Source: Myxococcales bacterium
GTDB taxonomy: Bacteria; Myxococcota; Myxococcia; Myxococcales; JAJYLH01
Reading direction: 5' to 3'
Assembly (NCBI GenBank): GCA_021787845.1
Contig: JAJYLH010000050.1
Coordinates: forward strand, 1-41,984
Length of the DNA stretch: 41,984 nt
The notes below the pieces were generated by a model that saw nothing but the letters and a program-made list of their open reading frames with translations, did not search any database and was not told where the DNA came from. The position numbers and the translations under genes are program-made. This document shows, one piece after another, positions 24,064 to 31,696 of this stretch; the first letter of the stretch is position 1; every line of letters starts with the position of its first letter.

Positions 24064-25647
24064 ATGGCCTTGCGCTCGTGGACAGCCTCTCCGCTCGTCG
24101 TCGCGCTGGTCGCGGCGGTGCCGGCGAGTGCCCAGCCCAAGGCGTCGAAGCCGCTGACCCTCGACGAAGCGCTGCGCCTCGCGAGCGTCGCGAACGCCCG
24201 GTTGCCGGTGGCGGCGGCGGCGATCGACCTCGCCAAGGCCGGGGTCGACGAGGCGCGCGCGGCGCGCAGGCCGACTGCTGAGCTGGATGCCGACCTCCGT
24301 GTCACGGCTCCGTACCTGACCTACGGTCCGTCGGAGACGGTGAACGAGGAACGGCTGATGGCCGCCGGGCAGTACCCGCTCTACACGGCGGGCGCGCTCG
24401 AGGCGGGCACCGCGGCGGCCGAGGCACGGCTCGCCGAGGAGGGCGCGCGCTTTCGCGTCGCCGAGAAGGATCTCGACTTCGAGGTGCGGCTGGGCTACTT
24501 CCAGCTTGCGCAGGCCGACGCCGAAATCGGTATCGTCCGGCAGGGCTTGGCGCAGCTTCACGACTACCTGACCGACCTGCGCGAACGCGAGGCGGCCGGA
24601 CAAGGCATCACGGCGGACCGGCTGCGAACCCAGGTGCGCATCGACGACGAGCAAGCGCGGCTCGCCACCCTCGAGCGGCAGCGGCAGGCGGCGGCCCTCG
24701 CGCTCAACGATTTGCTCGGCCGCGACCCGACGACGCCGATCGTCCTTGCGCCGTTGCCGGAGCCGTGGAAGGAAACCGGCGGCAGTTCCGCTCTTCCCTC
24801 GACTGCGCTCGGGATGAGCGGGACGAGCGCACGGCCGGAGCAAAATACTAGCCCGGCGGGGCGAACCTCGGCAAACGGATCCTCTGCGTCATCGATTCCC
24901 GCTCATCCCGAGCGCAGTCGAGGGGCGAGCGGGACGAGCGCACGGCCAGAGCCAAATACTAGCCCGGCGGGGCGAACCTCGGCAAACGGATCCTCTGCGG
25001 CATCGACTCCCGCTCATCCCGAGCGCAGTCGAGGGACGACCGGGAGCCGCCGGAGCGGCGGACCGTCGACCGGAGTCCCGCCCTGGACCCAGCTTCCCGA
25101 GATCGACGAGGCGCACGCCGCGATATCCGCGTCCGAGGCCACGGTTCGCGAGACGCAAGCGAGCCACAGGCCGCAGGTCGGCTTGACCTACGACGCGGGC
25201 TGGTACGGTCCGGGCTTCACCGCGGATCCGCCGCACGACGGTCCGCTTCAACGGCTGCGGGACGACTTCGGCATCTCGGTGGGCGTCGGGGTGCGCTGGG
25301 CGTTCTTCGATCCAACCTACCTCCCCAGATTGCAGGCGGCCCAAGCCAGCGTGCGCGCGGCCGAGGATCAGCTCGTCGTGACGCGGCGACTCGCTCGGCT
25401 CCAATGGGACAGCGCCAAAGCGAACCTCGACGCGCTCTCGCGGGAGCTCGAGCTGCGCCGCCAAGCGGTACCGCACGCGCACGATTCCTACCTGATGGCC
25501 GAGAGCCTCTACCTCGGCGGAGCGGGCACGTCCTTGGATGTGCTCGACGCTTTCACCCAATGGATGGACGCCCAGACCGCGCTGTCGGACACCGTGTTCG
25601 CCTGGCGCCTCGCCCAAGCCCAGATGCAACGATGGGGGACGCCATGA
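24064..25647 (+). CDS. TolC-family outer-membrane efflux protein with in-frame repeat insertion
   Basis: The signal peptide (ASPLVVALVAAVPASAQ) is followed by KPLTLDEALRLASVANARLPVAAAAIDLAKAGVDEARAARRPTAELDAD-type sequence that opens TolC proteins (long quoted segments avoided: residues about 30-80). Two TolC-type helical/strand repeats occupy roughly residues 30-240 and 345-527. The second repeat has ASEATVRETQASHRPQVGL and ending LSDTVFAWRLAQAQMQRWG. Between them, residues about 243-333 are low-complexity Ser/Gly/Pro/Arg-rich and come from a tandem palindromic repeat inserted in frame (see 24793-25060). TolC proteins form the outer-membrane channel of tripartite pumps; the adaptor and pump genes follow. 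The ATG at 24064 is chosen because the signal peptide begins there. Confidence 0.85.
   Translation: MALRSWTASPLVVALVAAVPASAQPKASKPLTLDEALRLASVANARLPVAAAAIDLAKAGVDEARAARRPTAELDADLRVTAPYLTYGPSETVNEERLMAAGQYPLYTAGALEAGTAAAEARLAEEGARFRVAEKDLDFEVRLGYFQLAQADAEIGIVRQGLAQLHDYLTDLREREAAGQGITADRLRTQVRIDDEQARLATLERQRQAAALALNDLLGRDPTTPIVLAPLPEPWKETGGSSALPSTALGMSGTSARPEQNTSPAGRTSANGSSASSIPAHPERSRGASGTSARPEPNTSPAGRTSANGSSAASTPAHPERSRGTTGSRRSGGPSTGVPPWTQLPEIDEAHAAISASEATVRETQASHRPQVGLTYDAGWYGPGFTADPPHDGPLQRLRDDFGISVGVGVRWAFFDPTYLPRLQAAQASVRAAEDQLVVTRRLARLQWDSAKANLDALSRELELRRQAVPHAHDSYLMAESLYLGGAGTSLDVLDAFTQWMDAQTALSDTVFAWRLAQAQMQRWGTP
24793..25060 (+). repeat. In-frame palindromic/tandem repeat inside the TolC-like gene
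   Basis: A 111-bp unit (37 codons, SGTSARPE...HPERSRG) is present twice in tandem (from about 24817 and 24928). It is bounded by an inverted arm: CCTCGACTGCGCTCGGGATG at 24797 on, with its reverse complement at 24897-24923 and again at 25008-25034. The arm family recurs in the RND gene (28754-28780, 29141-29167) and before this gene (about 23981). Insertion keeps the reading frame and lies between the two TolC halves. Confidence 0.85.
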
Positions 25648-26231
25648 AGCAGGGTCAGCGTTGGTCGGACTCGCTTGCCGTCGTTCGCGGCAGATGGAGC
25701 CGGACACATGAGTGTCCGGGTTCATGCACGGCCTGGAATGCTATTAGTCGTTGCGAAAGTAGTCGGAGTCGGAGTCTCGTGGCACAGGCGTCCTCGCCTG
25801 TGAAAGCCACAACGAAGGCTACACGGGCGGGGACGCCCGTGCCACGACTGATGATGCGAGGTGCAGATACTTTCGCAACGATTAATATCGGTGGTGCTGG
25901 GCTTGCCCGGCGTCCGGCCAGGGGCCGGGCACCACTGGGGACATGTCGATTGCATTGCCTTCACTCGGACAGTGACGTGTCCGGCTCCATCCGCTCTCGG
26001 CGCGGTCCGGGAGCGCGTGCGTCATGGACCGTTCGCGGCAGATGGAGCCGGACACGTGAGTGTCCGGGTACAGGCAGGGGCCGTAACCAACTCGATGATG
26101 GCGCGCTGCCGGCTCACCTGCCGGGCCGACGGTCGGGCACCGCCAAGGCACCTCGGGCGCCGTGCCTGAACCCCGACACCTACGTGTCCGGCACCCACGC
26201 GCCTTCCGGGAACCGCGGGCAACTGCGCGGC
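25648..26231. repeat. Repeat-filled gap between TolC-like and adaptor genes
   Basis: The 584-bp gap has no independent gene. It holds two composite elements with inverted CCGGACAC...GTGTCCGG hairpin arms: arms at about 25684-25712 and 25964-25995, then about 26032-26072 and 26165-26195. The first pair encloses the 144-bp element at 25743-25886. The segment GTTCGCGGCAGATGGAGCCGG occurs in two direct copies (25679 and 26028, approximate). One reading frame remains open across the whole gap, from an ATG overlapping the TolC-like stop (25644) into the adaptor. Confidence 0.8.
25743..25886 (+). mobile_element. 144-bp palindromic MITE-like element, copy A
   Basis: The ends are inverted repeats of ATTARTCGTTGCGAAAGTA. 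Inside is a nested hairpin (GTGGCACAGGCG...CGCCTGTG and GGGCGGGGACGCCCGTGCCAC). The sequence is nearly identical to copy B at 28880-29023 and exactly the same length, which is 48 codons. No clear target duplication was found. It encodes nothing by itself. Confidence 0.88.
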
Positions 26232-27272
26232 ATGCTTCCGTGGTCGGCACTTCTTCCTGCTCTCGCACTTCTTTGCGCATGCCCGAGCCACTCGCATTCG
26301 GAATCTTCGCCGGCTCCGACCCTCGCGGCAACGCCGGTGACCGTGGCGCGGGTGCGCCGGCAGACGCTCGACGTGCTCGTCAGCGGTCCGGGGCGGACCG
26401 AGGCCATCGACCAGCAGCTCGTGCGCGCGCCGTTCGACGGCGTCTTGACTTCCTTGCGGGTGCAGGACGGTGACCGCGTCTGGCCGGGCGAGGTGCTGGC
26501 CACGGAAGTCTCGACGAACAGCCAGGCGGCGCTCCGGGGCGCGCAGGCCCTGCTCGCCGCCGCGCGCACGCCCGAAGAGAAGCGGAGCGCCCGCCGCGCG
26601 ATGCAGCTCGCCAAGCGCAGCCTCGTCGCCGTGTCGCTGCGGGCACCGAAGAACAGCGTCGTCGTCAGCCATCAGGTCAATTCGGGCGCGGTCGTCGCCA
26701 AAGACGAGACGCTCGTCACCCTCGCGGCGACCGATTCCTTCGTCTTCATCGCGCAGATCGCCCAGTCTGATCTCCCCGACGTCCATCCGGGCCTGCCGGC
26801 GCGCATCGTCCTCGTCTCCCGTCCGCAAGGGATTCCCGCCCGGGTCCATGCCCTGCTGCCCACGTCGAGCGGCAATGATCTCACCGCGCTCGTCCGACTC
26901 GACTTCCAGCCGCGCAGGGCCCCTCCCGCGGTCGGGCTCTTCGGCACCGCGCAAATCATCGTCGGCGCTCATCCGAACGCCGAGGTCGTGCCGCCGCAAG
27001 CCATCCTGCGTAACGACATCACCGGCGTGACCCGCATCGCGCTGATCAGCAAGGACCACCACCTGCGCTGGACCGACGTGACGACGGGCATCGAAACTCC
27101 GAGCGCGGTCGAGATTGTCAAACCCGTCCTGCCCTCGGGCGCGTTCGTCGCCGTCGACGGACAAGTCGGACTGTCCGACGGCGCGCCGGTCGCGCCGACG
27201 TTGCAAGGATCGAACGGGACCGCGCCTTCGGATCTGGCGGATGGCCCGAAGGCGCCGGGTCGCACCCGATGA
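26232..27272 (+). CDS. RND efflux periplasmic adaptor (HlyD/MFP family lipoprotein)
   Basis: The 346-aa membrane-fusion protein begins with a lipoprotein-type signal (WSALLPALALLCAC). It has the first beta/lipoyl half (TPVTVARVRRQTLDVLVSGPG, VRAPFDGVLTSLRVQDGDRVWPGEVLA) and a very short helical hairpin (QAALRGAQALLAAARTPEEKRSARRAMQLAKRSL). The second lipoyl half is VSLRAPKNSVVVSHQVNSGAVVAKDETLVTLA, and beta-barrel strands follow (FVFIAQIAQSDLPDVHPG, AILRNDITGVTRIALI). It should bridge the TolC-like channel and the pump. The start is set at 26232 by the signal peptide; the frame is open back to an ATG at 25644 that overlaps the TolC-like stop. It overlaps the pump start by four bases (ATGA). 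Confidence 0.85.
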   Translation: MLPWSALLPALALLCACPSHSHSESSPAPTLAATPVTVARVRRQTLDVLVSGPGRTEAIDQQLVRAPFDGVLTSLRVQDGDRVWPGEVLATEVSTNSQAALRGAQALLAAARTPEEKRSARRAMQLAKRSLVAVSLRAPKNSVVVSHQVNSGAVVAKDETLVTLAATDSFVFIAQIAQSDLPDVHPGLPARIVLVSRPQGIPARVHALLPTSSGNDLTALVRLDFQPRRAPPAVGLFGTAQIIVGAHPNAEVVPPQAILRNDITGVTRIALISKDHHLRWTDVTTGIETPSAVEIVKPVLPSGAFVAVDGQVGLSDGAPVAPTLQGSNGTAPSDLADGPKAPGRTR

Positions 27273-30200
27273 CCTCGCTCGTGCGCCAGGCGCGCGGTCG
27301 GGCGGCGGCGATCTTCGTGCTGGTCGCGGTCCTCGTCGCCGGCGGCGCTTGGGAATTCACCCGGCTGCCGTCGGCCATCTTCCCGTCGGTCACGTTCCCC
27401 CTGGTGAACGTCATCGCGGACGTCGGCGAGGAGCCGGCGGCGCAGATGATGCCGACGGTCACCCGGCCCTTGGAGGACGCGATTCTCCGGGTGCCCGGCA
27501 TCCAGGTCGTGCGCTCCACGACCTCGCGCGGGTCGTCGGAGATCTCCGCGCAGTTCGCCTGGGGCACCGACATGAAGGTCGCGCTCCAGCGCACCGAGGC
27601 GGAGGTCCAGCGCGTGCGCCCGAGCCTGCCGGCGCAGACGCAAATCGACACCGAGTGGATGAACACGGCGACCTACCCGATTCTGGGTTACGCGCTCACC
27701 TCGAACACCGAGACCCAGGCGGAGCTGTGGGACCGCGCCGAGTACATCCTCAAGCCAGAGCTGATTCGGATCTCCGGCGTGTCGCAAGTGCAGGTTCAAG
27801 GCGGCCGCCAGCGGGAATTCCAGGTGCGCTTGAACGGCGCCACCCTGACGGGTCTGGGCCTCACCGCGGCGGACGTGGTCGATGCGATTCACAAGAACGA
27901 CCGCGTCCTCTCCGCGGGGCTTCTGGAGAAGAACCACGAGCTGTACCTGACGCTGGTCGATGGACAGGTCACCGGGCTCGGCGTGCTCGAGAACATCTCG
28001 GTGCCGCTTCCCGACGGCGGACCGCCGGTCAAGCTGACCGACCTCGGAACGGTGACCGTCGCCAACGCGGTCTCGTACATCCGCACGACCGCCGCGGGCC
28101 AGGAAGCGGTTCTTCTCAACATCGTCCGGCAGCCGTCCGCGAACACCGTCGCCATCGCGGCGGGCGTGAAGCAGCTCTTCCACGACCATCCGGACCTGCT
28201 GCCCTCGGGCGTCCACTGGTCGAGCTTCTACGACCAGGCGCGGTTCGTGAGCCAGTCGGTCAACGGCGTGCGCGACGCGATTCTCATCGGCGTCGTGCTG
28301 GCGGCGCTGGTGCTTCTCATCTTCCTCCGCCGGCCGGGCGTGACGCTGATCGCGGTGCTCGCGATTCCGGTGACCGCCGCCATCGTGATTCTCGCGCTCG
28401 CGGTGACCGGCCAGACCGTGAATCTGATGACCCTCGCCGGGGTCGCGGCCGCGCTGGGGCTCATCGCGGACGACGCCATCGTGGTCGTTGAAAACATCCA
28501 GCGCCATCGCGAAGAGGGCAAGCCGCATCCCGCGGAGAGCGGGCTCTCGGAAATCCTGCCGGCGTTGATCGGTTCCAGTCTCTCGACGATCATCATCTTC
28601 CTTCCGTTCTCGCTCCTCGCCGGCGTCGTCGGCGCGTTCTTCAAGCCGCTCGCGCTGACGATGGCCGCCGCTCTCATCGTGTCCTTCTTCATTGCCCTGC
28701 TCGCCGTGCCCGTCGCGGTCGGTCTCATCGAGCGCAAGCCGCGACCCGCTCGTCCCTCGACTGCGCTCGGGATGAGCGGGGAAGATCCGCAGGAGGCCGG
28801 AGGGGCACTGCCTCCCGATACTCGGGAAGGCAGCGAAACCGAACGGACACCCGCTGGGATGAGCGGCGAAGGTCCGGGCATTAATCGTTGCGAAAGTAGT
28901 TGCGGTCGGGGTCTCGTGGCACAGGCGTCCTCGCCTGTGAAAGCCACAACGAAGGCTACACGGGCGGGGACGCCCGTGCCACGACTGATGATGCGAGGTG
29001 CAGATACTTTCGCAACGATTAGTCTGCCTCCTGAAACTCGGGAAGGCAGCGAAACCGAACGGACACCCGCTGGGATGAGCGGCGAAGGTCCGGGTACACT
29101 GCCTGCTGAAACTCGGGAAGGCAGCGAAACCGAACGGACACCCGCTCATCCTGAGCGCAGTCGAAGGACGAGCGGCGTTGGTGCCGCCTGGGCCAAGATG
29201 GTCGACGCGCTCGCCCGAGGGTACGACCGGTTCACGGGGCTGCTCTTTCGGCATGGCTGGTTGGGCACGCTCGTCACCCTCGGGCTGTTGGTCGTGGCGG
29301 CGCGGATCTATCGCCAGATGGGAACCGACTTCCTGCCGGCGATGGACGAGGGCTCGATCGTCATGGACTACTGGACGCCGCCGGGCACCTCGTTGACCGA
29401 CACCGATCAGATGCTGCGGGTCGCCGAAAAGCAGATCGTGGCGACGCCCGGCGTGGTCAGCTACTCGCGCCGGCTCGGAACGCAGATGGGCTTTTTCATC
29501 ACCGAGCCGAACACCGGCGACTATCTCATCAACCTCGCCCCGCGCCAGAGCCGGCGACCCATCGGCCAGATCATGGACGAGCTGCGCCAGCGCATCGCCG
29601 CGGTCGAGCCGGCGATTCACACGGACTTCGGACAGGTGCTGGAAGACAACATCGGCGACCTGACCGGCGGCACGCCGCAGCCGGTGGACGTGAAGATCTT
29701 CGACGATGACCCGACCCTCTTGAAACGGCGGGCGCGCGAGGCGGCGACGCTCGTCGCGCAGGTACCGGGAATCCGGGATGTCTTCAACGGCATGACCATC
29801 GCGGGGCCGGCGCTGGAGGTCCGGGTGCATCCCGAGGCGGCGGCGCGCTACGGGCTTTCGACCGACTCCGTCGAGGCCGCGGTCGAGCCGGCGCTGGTCG
29901 GAACCGTCGCCGGGAGCGCGCGCGTCGGTGAGCGGGTCTACGACGTGCGGGTGTTCGTCAATGCCGGCGACGGCGCGGCGAACCTGAAACGGTTGCCGGT
30001 GCGGCTGCCCAACGGCAAGCTCCTGCCGCTCGGGAGCGTCGCCAGCGTCCAGACCGGTCCGCCGGAGACCGAAATCGACCGCGAGAACCTGCGCTCCTAT
30101 CTCGGCGTCACCGCGCGCCTGTCCGGACGCGATCTCGGCAGCGCCATCCACGACATCCAGCAGACGCTCAAAGCCCACCTGCCGCGCGCGCCGGGGATGA

Positions 30201-30772
30201 GCATCGAATACGGCGGCATGTACGCGCAGCAGCAGTCGTCGTTCGCCGAGCTGTTCATCGTGCTGCTCGCGGGGCTGGTGCTCGTGAGCATCGTCGTGCT
30301 CTTCGAGTTCGCCGACTGGCGCGCGCCGATTGCGACGACGCTCACCGCCCTCGCGTCGCTCGCGGGCGTGCTCGAGCTCCTGAAGCTGACCGGGATGACC
30401 TTGAACATCTCGAGCTACGTCGGCGCCATCATGATGGTCGGCATCGTCGGGGAGAACGCCATCTTCGTCATCCACGAGGGCAAGCTCGAGCTCCAACGCG
30501 GCCTCCCGACCGCGCAAGCCTGGACCGAGGCGTCCCGCCGCCGACTGCGCCCGGTCGCGATGACCATCCTCGCCACCGCCCTCGCCCTCAGCCCGCTCGC
30601 CCTCGCCCTGGGAGAAGGCTCGCAGCTCATGCAACCGCTCGCCATCGCTGTGATCGGAGGCTTCGTCCTCTCCGGACCCGCGGTGCTCTTCCTCTTGCCG
30701 TCCGTATACGCGCTGCTCGACCCCAAGGGGAGGCTCGGACGCGGGCCGGCTCAGGCGATCGACGCCGCTTGA
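27269..30772 (+). CDS. RND-family efflux pump (AcrB/MdtB/CusA-like) with a repeat-derived cytoplasmic insert
   Basis: The 1167-aa inner-membrane transporter is longer than the usual 1020-1060 aa because of an insert. The N-terminus (FTRLPSAIFPSVTFPLVNV) and porter segments are typical. TM4 has GLIADDAIVVVENIQRH with the paired Asp of the proton relay. The C-terminal half shows GTDFLPAMDEGSI-like sequence (MGTDFLPAMDEGSIV), FGQVLEDNIGDLTGG and GIVGENAIFVIHEG. Residues about 495-635 (28752-29172) are Ser/Gly/Glu/Arg-rich repeat translation. They lie in the cytoplasmic linker after the first membrane bundle (VAVGLIERKPR) and before the second half (AAWAKMVDALARGYDRF). Whether the longer linker is tolerated is untested, but there are no stops or frameshifts. 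A strong hairpin follows the stop. Substrate is unknown. Confidence 0.92.
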   Translation: MTSLVRQARGRAAAIFVLVAVLVAGGAWEFTRLPSAIFPSVTFPLVNVIADVGEEPAAQMMPTVTRPLEDAILRVPGIQVVRSTTSRGSSEISAQFAWGTDMKVALQRTEAEVQRVRPSLPAQTQIDTEWMNTATYPILGYALTSNTETQAELWDRAEYILKPELIRISGVSQVQVQGGRQREFQVRLNGATLTGLGLTAADVVDAIHKNDRVLSAGLLEKNHELYLTLVDGQVTGLGVLENISVPLPDGGPPVKLTDLGTVTVANAVSYIRTTAAGQEAVLLNIVRQPSANTVAIAAGVKQLFHDHPDLLPSGVHWSSFYDQARFVSQSVNGVRDAILIGVVLAALVLLIFLRRPGVTLIAVLAIPVTAAIVILALAVTGQTVNLMTLAGVAAALGLIADDAIVVVENIQRHREEGKPHPAESGLSEILPALIGSSLSTIIIFLPFSLLAGVVGAFFKPLALTMAAALIVSFFIALLAVPVAVGLIERKPRPARPSTALGMSGEDPQEAGGALPPDTREGSETERTPAGMSGEGPGINRCESSCGRGLVAQASSPVKATTKATRAGTPVPRLMMRGADTFATISLPPETREGSETERTPAGMSGEGPGTLPAETREGSETERTPAHPERSRRTSGVGAAWAKMVDALARGYDRFTGLLFRHGWLGTLVTLGLLVVAARIYRQMGTDFLPAMDEGSIVMDYWTPPGTSLTDTDQMLRVAEKQIVATPGVVSYSRRLGTQMGFFITEPNTGDYLINLAPRQSRRPIGQIMDELRQRIAAVEPAIHTDFGQVLEDNIGDLTGGTPQPVDVKIFDDDPTLLKRRAREAATLVAQVPGIRDVFNGMTIAGPALEVRVHPEAAARYGLSTDSVEAAVEPALVGTVAGSARVGERVYDVRVFVNAGDGAANLKRLPVRLPNGKLLPLGSVASVQTGPPETEIDRENLRSYLGVTARLSGRDLGSAIHDIQQTLKAHLPRAPGMSIEYGGMYAQQQSSFAELFIVLLAGLVLVSIVVLFEFADWRAPIATTLTALASLAGVLELLKLTGMTLNISSYVGAIMMVGIVGENAIFVIHEGKLELQRGLPTAQAWTEASRRRLRPVAMTILATALALSPLALALGEGSQLMQPLAIAVIGGFVLSGPAVLFLLPSVYALLDPKGRLGRGPAQAIDAA
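28752..29172 (+). repeat. In-frame composite repeat inside the RND pump gene
   Basis: The outer inverted arms are CCCTCGACTGCGCTCGGGAT (28754-28780) and its near reverse complement at 29141-29167. Inside are three direct copies of a segment beginning ACTCGGGAAGGCAGCGAAAC (at 28820, 29036 and 29111). Copies 2 and 3 are 75 bp apart. Copies 1 and 2 are 216 bp apart, i.e. one 72-bp period plus the 144-bp element at 28880-29023. The whole block stays in the pump's frame. Confidence 0.88.
28880..29023 (+). mobile_element. 144-bp palindromic MITE-like element, copy B
   Basis: This is the second copy of the element at 25743-25886, with the same inverted ends (ATTAATCGTTGCGAAAGTA left, the reverse complement right) and the same length. 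It lies inside a tandem array in the RND gene. Comparison with the neighbouring array unit gives an approximate empty site (CCGGGTACACTGCC). Being 48 codons without a stop in this frame, it adds residues rather than breaking the gene. Confidence 0.88.
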
Positions 30773-30809
30773 ACGCGAGGAACGGTCATTGCCCGACAAA
30801 CAGTAGGAT

Positions 30810-30845
30810 GGGCAGTCCCGGAGCCCGCAGGGCTTCGGGCTGCCC
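30810..30845 (+). terminator. Strong hairpin after the RND pump gene
   Basis: GGGCAG...CTGCCC encloses a second paired block (CCCG with CGGG, GCCC with GGGC) around a three-base GCA loop, 37 bases after the pump stop. There is no long T-tract, so a transcript-stabilising or repeat-derived hairpin is also possible. Confidence 0.55.
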
Positions 30846-31015
30846 GTCGTTCCAGAGCGACTGTGTGACGACAGGCCGACGTCGCCTGAGTCGTCCAGAA
30901 GATCCGGAACGATCGCTCTCCGACGGACAGCCCGCCGAGCGCGAAGAACGGCGCTCGACTGGACTGTCCATCCCACTGGCTTGTCGGCGGCCTGACCTCG
31001 CTTGTCGGCGCGGGG

Positions 31016-31160
31016 CTTCTAGAAAGTGGGCGACGCCTTCTAGCAGAAGGGCGATGGCTTCTAGAAAATGGGCGATGGCTTCTAGTAAATGGGCGGTGGC
31101 TTCTAGAAAATGGGCGATGGCTTCTAGAAAAAGGGCGGTGGCTTTTAGAAGGCCGGGGAC
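31016..31160 (+). repeat. 21-bp tandem repeat array (six full units plus a degenerate seventh)
   Basis: The units start at 31016, 31037, 31058, 31079, 31100 and 31121, with consensus CTTCTAGAAAATGGGCGATG plus a final G. A degenerate unit follows from 31142. Each unit contains the palindrome TTCTAGAA or a variant. The array is AT-richer than its surroundings. A further related unit occurs beside the ISL3-type end at about 31526. Confidence 0.92.
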
Positions 31161-31402
31161 GGGACAGGGACAGCGGCAAGATGCCCCGGGGATGACCCTC
31201 GGGCCGGAGGGGAGACGCCGCTCACCCCTCCTCTCCGACCTTCCCCGCCATGAGCAATCGTTGGACCCGGACACGCGACTGTCCGGGTCTTCCACCACGC
31301 TGTGCCTCCCGGACATCACGTGTCCGGCTTCCCCGATCGAGGCGTCCTGCGCAGATTCTGTCCAGCCTATCCGGTTCACACAATTTGACGTCGGCGACCG
31401 GT

Positions 31403-31468
31403 TTGAGCCGCGCAGCGTTAGCCCGCGGGCGACGCCTCGAAACCGCGGGCTCACGCCACGTGGCTCAA
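31403..31468. repeat. Long stem-loop repeat
   Basis: TTGAGCCGCGCAGCGTTAGC near the left and GCTCACGCCACGTGGCTCAA at the right pair over about 26 bp with a few mismatches, around a CGACGCCTCGAAA loop. It looks like a dispersed palindromic unit rather than a terminator, as no gene ends here. Confidence 0.75.
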
Positions 31469-31507
31469 GCCCAATGGCCATCACGAGTGCGTCAACAGGA
31501 TAGGCAT

Positions 31508-31524
31508 GATTCTGTCGAGGAGCC
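31508..31524. repeat. ISL3-type terminal inverted repeat, solo end
   Basis: ATTCTGTCGAGGAGCC is the reverse complement of GGCTCCTCGACAGAAT, matching the end of the transposase remnant at 41500 (GGCTCCTCAACAGAAT) and of the 224-bp element at 34368-34591. No matching left end was identified nearby. Confidence 0.6.
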
Positions 31525-31696
31525 TTAGAAAATGGGCGGAGGCTCGTCCCCGCCGTGGTTGGATAGCCGATGACGCGGCGAGGGGCATTGGCATCGTGAG
31601 CGGCATCGCAGCCGCGACGGGCCGGGGTCGAACACCTGCGCGTTCCCTTCCAGGATGCTGGCCTTCGGGCGGCATCTGTGGCACCTTGCCGGCGCC

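Larger units (their letters stand above)
30773..31696. repeat. Gene-free repeat patchwork downstream of the efflux operon
   Basis: No credible gene is seen; open frames on both strands here only translate repeats. In order it holds a strong hairpin (30810-30845), a 21-bp tandem array (31016-31160), two CCGGACAC-type hairpins (about 31263-31290 and 31310-31334), a partial ISL3-type end (about 31350-31362), a 66-bp stem-loop (31403-31468) and a second ISL3-type end (31508-31524). A related tandem unit reappears at about 31526-31545. The promoter of the helicase gene should lie near the right end. Confidence 0.8.

Noticed and set aside
26969-30976. A 1335-codon minus-strand open frame opposite the adaptor and RND pump
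   Set aside because: It is the codon-position shadow of the pump gene at high GC (Arg/Asp/His/Gln-rich translation, no family motifs), while the plus strand encodes an unmistakable RND transporter.
31016-31160. CRISPR array
   Set aside because: The units are contiguous 21-mers without spacers, and no cas gene is present.
30769-31503. Plus- and minus-strand open frames of over 230 codons in the repeat patchwork
   Set aside because: Both merely translate the 21-bp tandem array and hairpins (7-residue periodicity); there is no start signal or family similarity.
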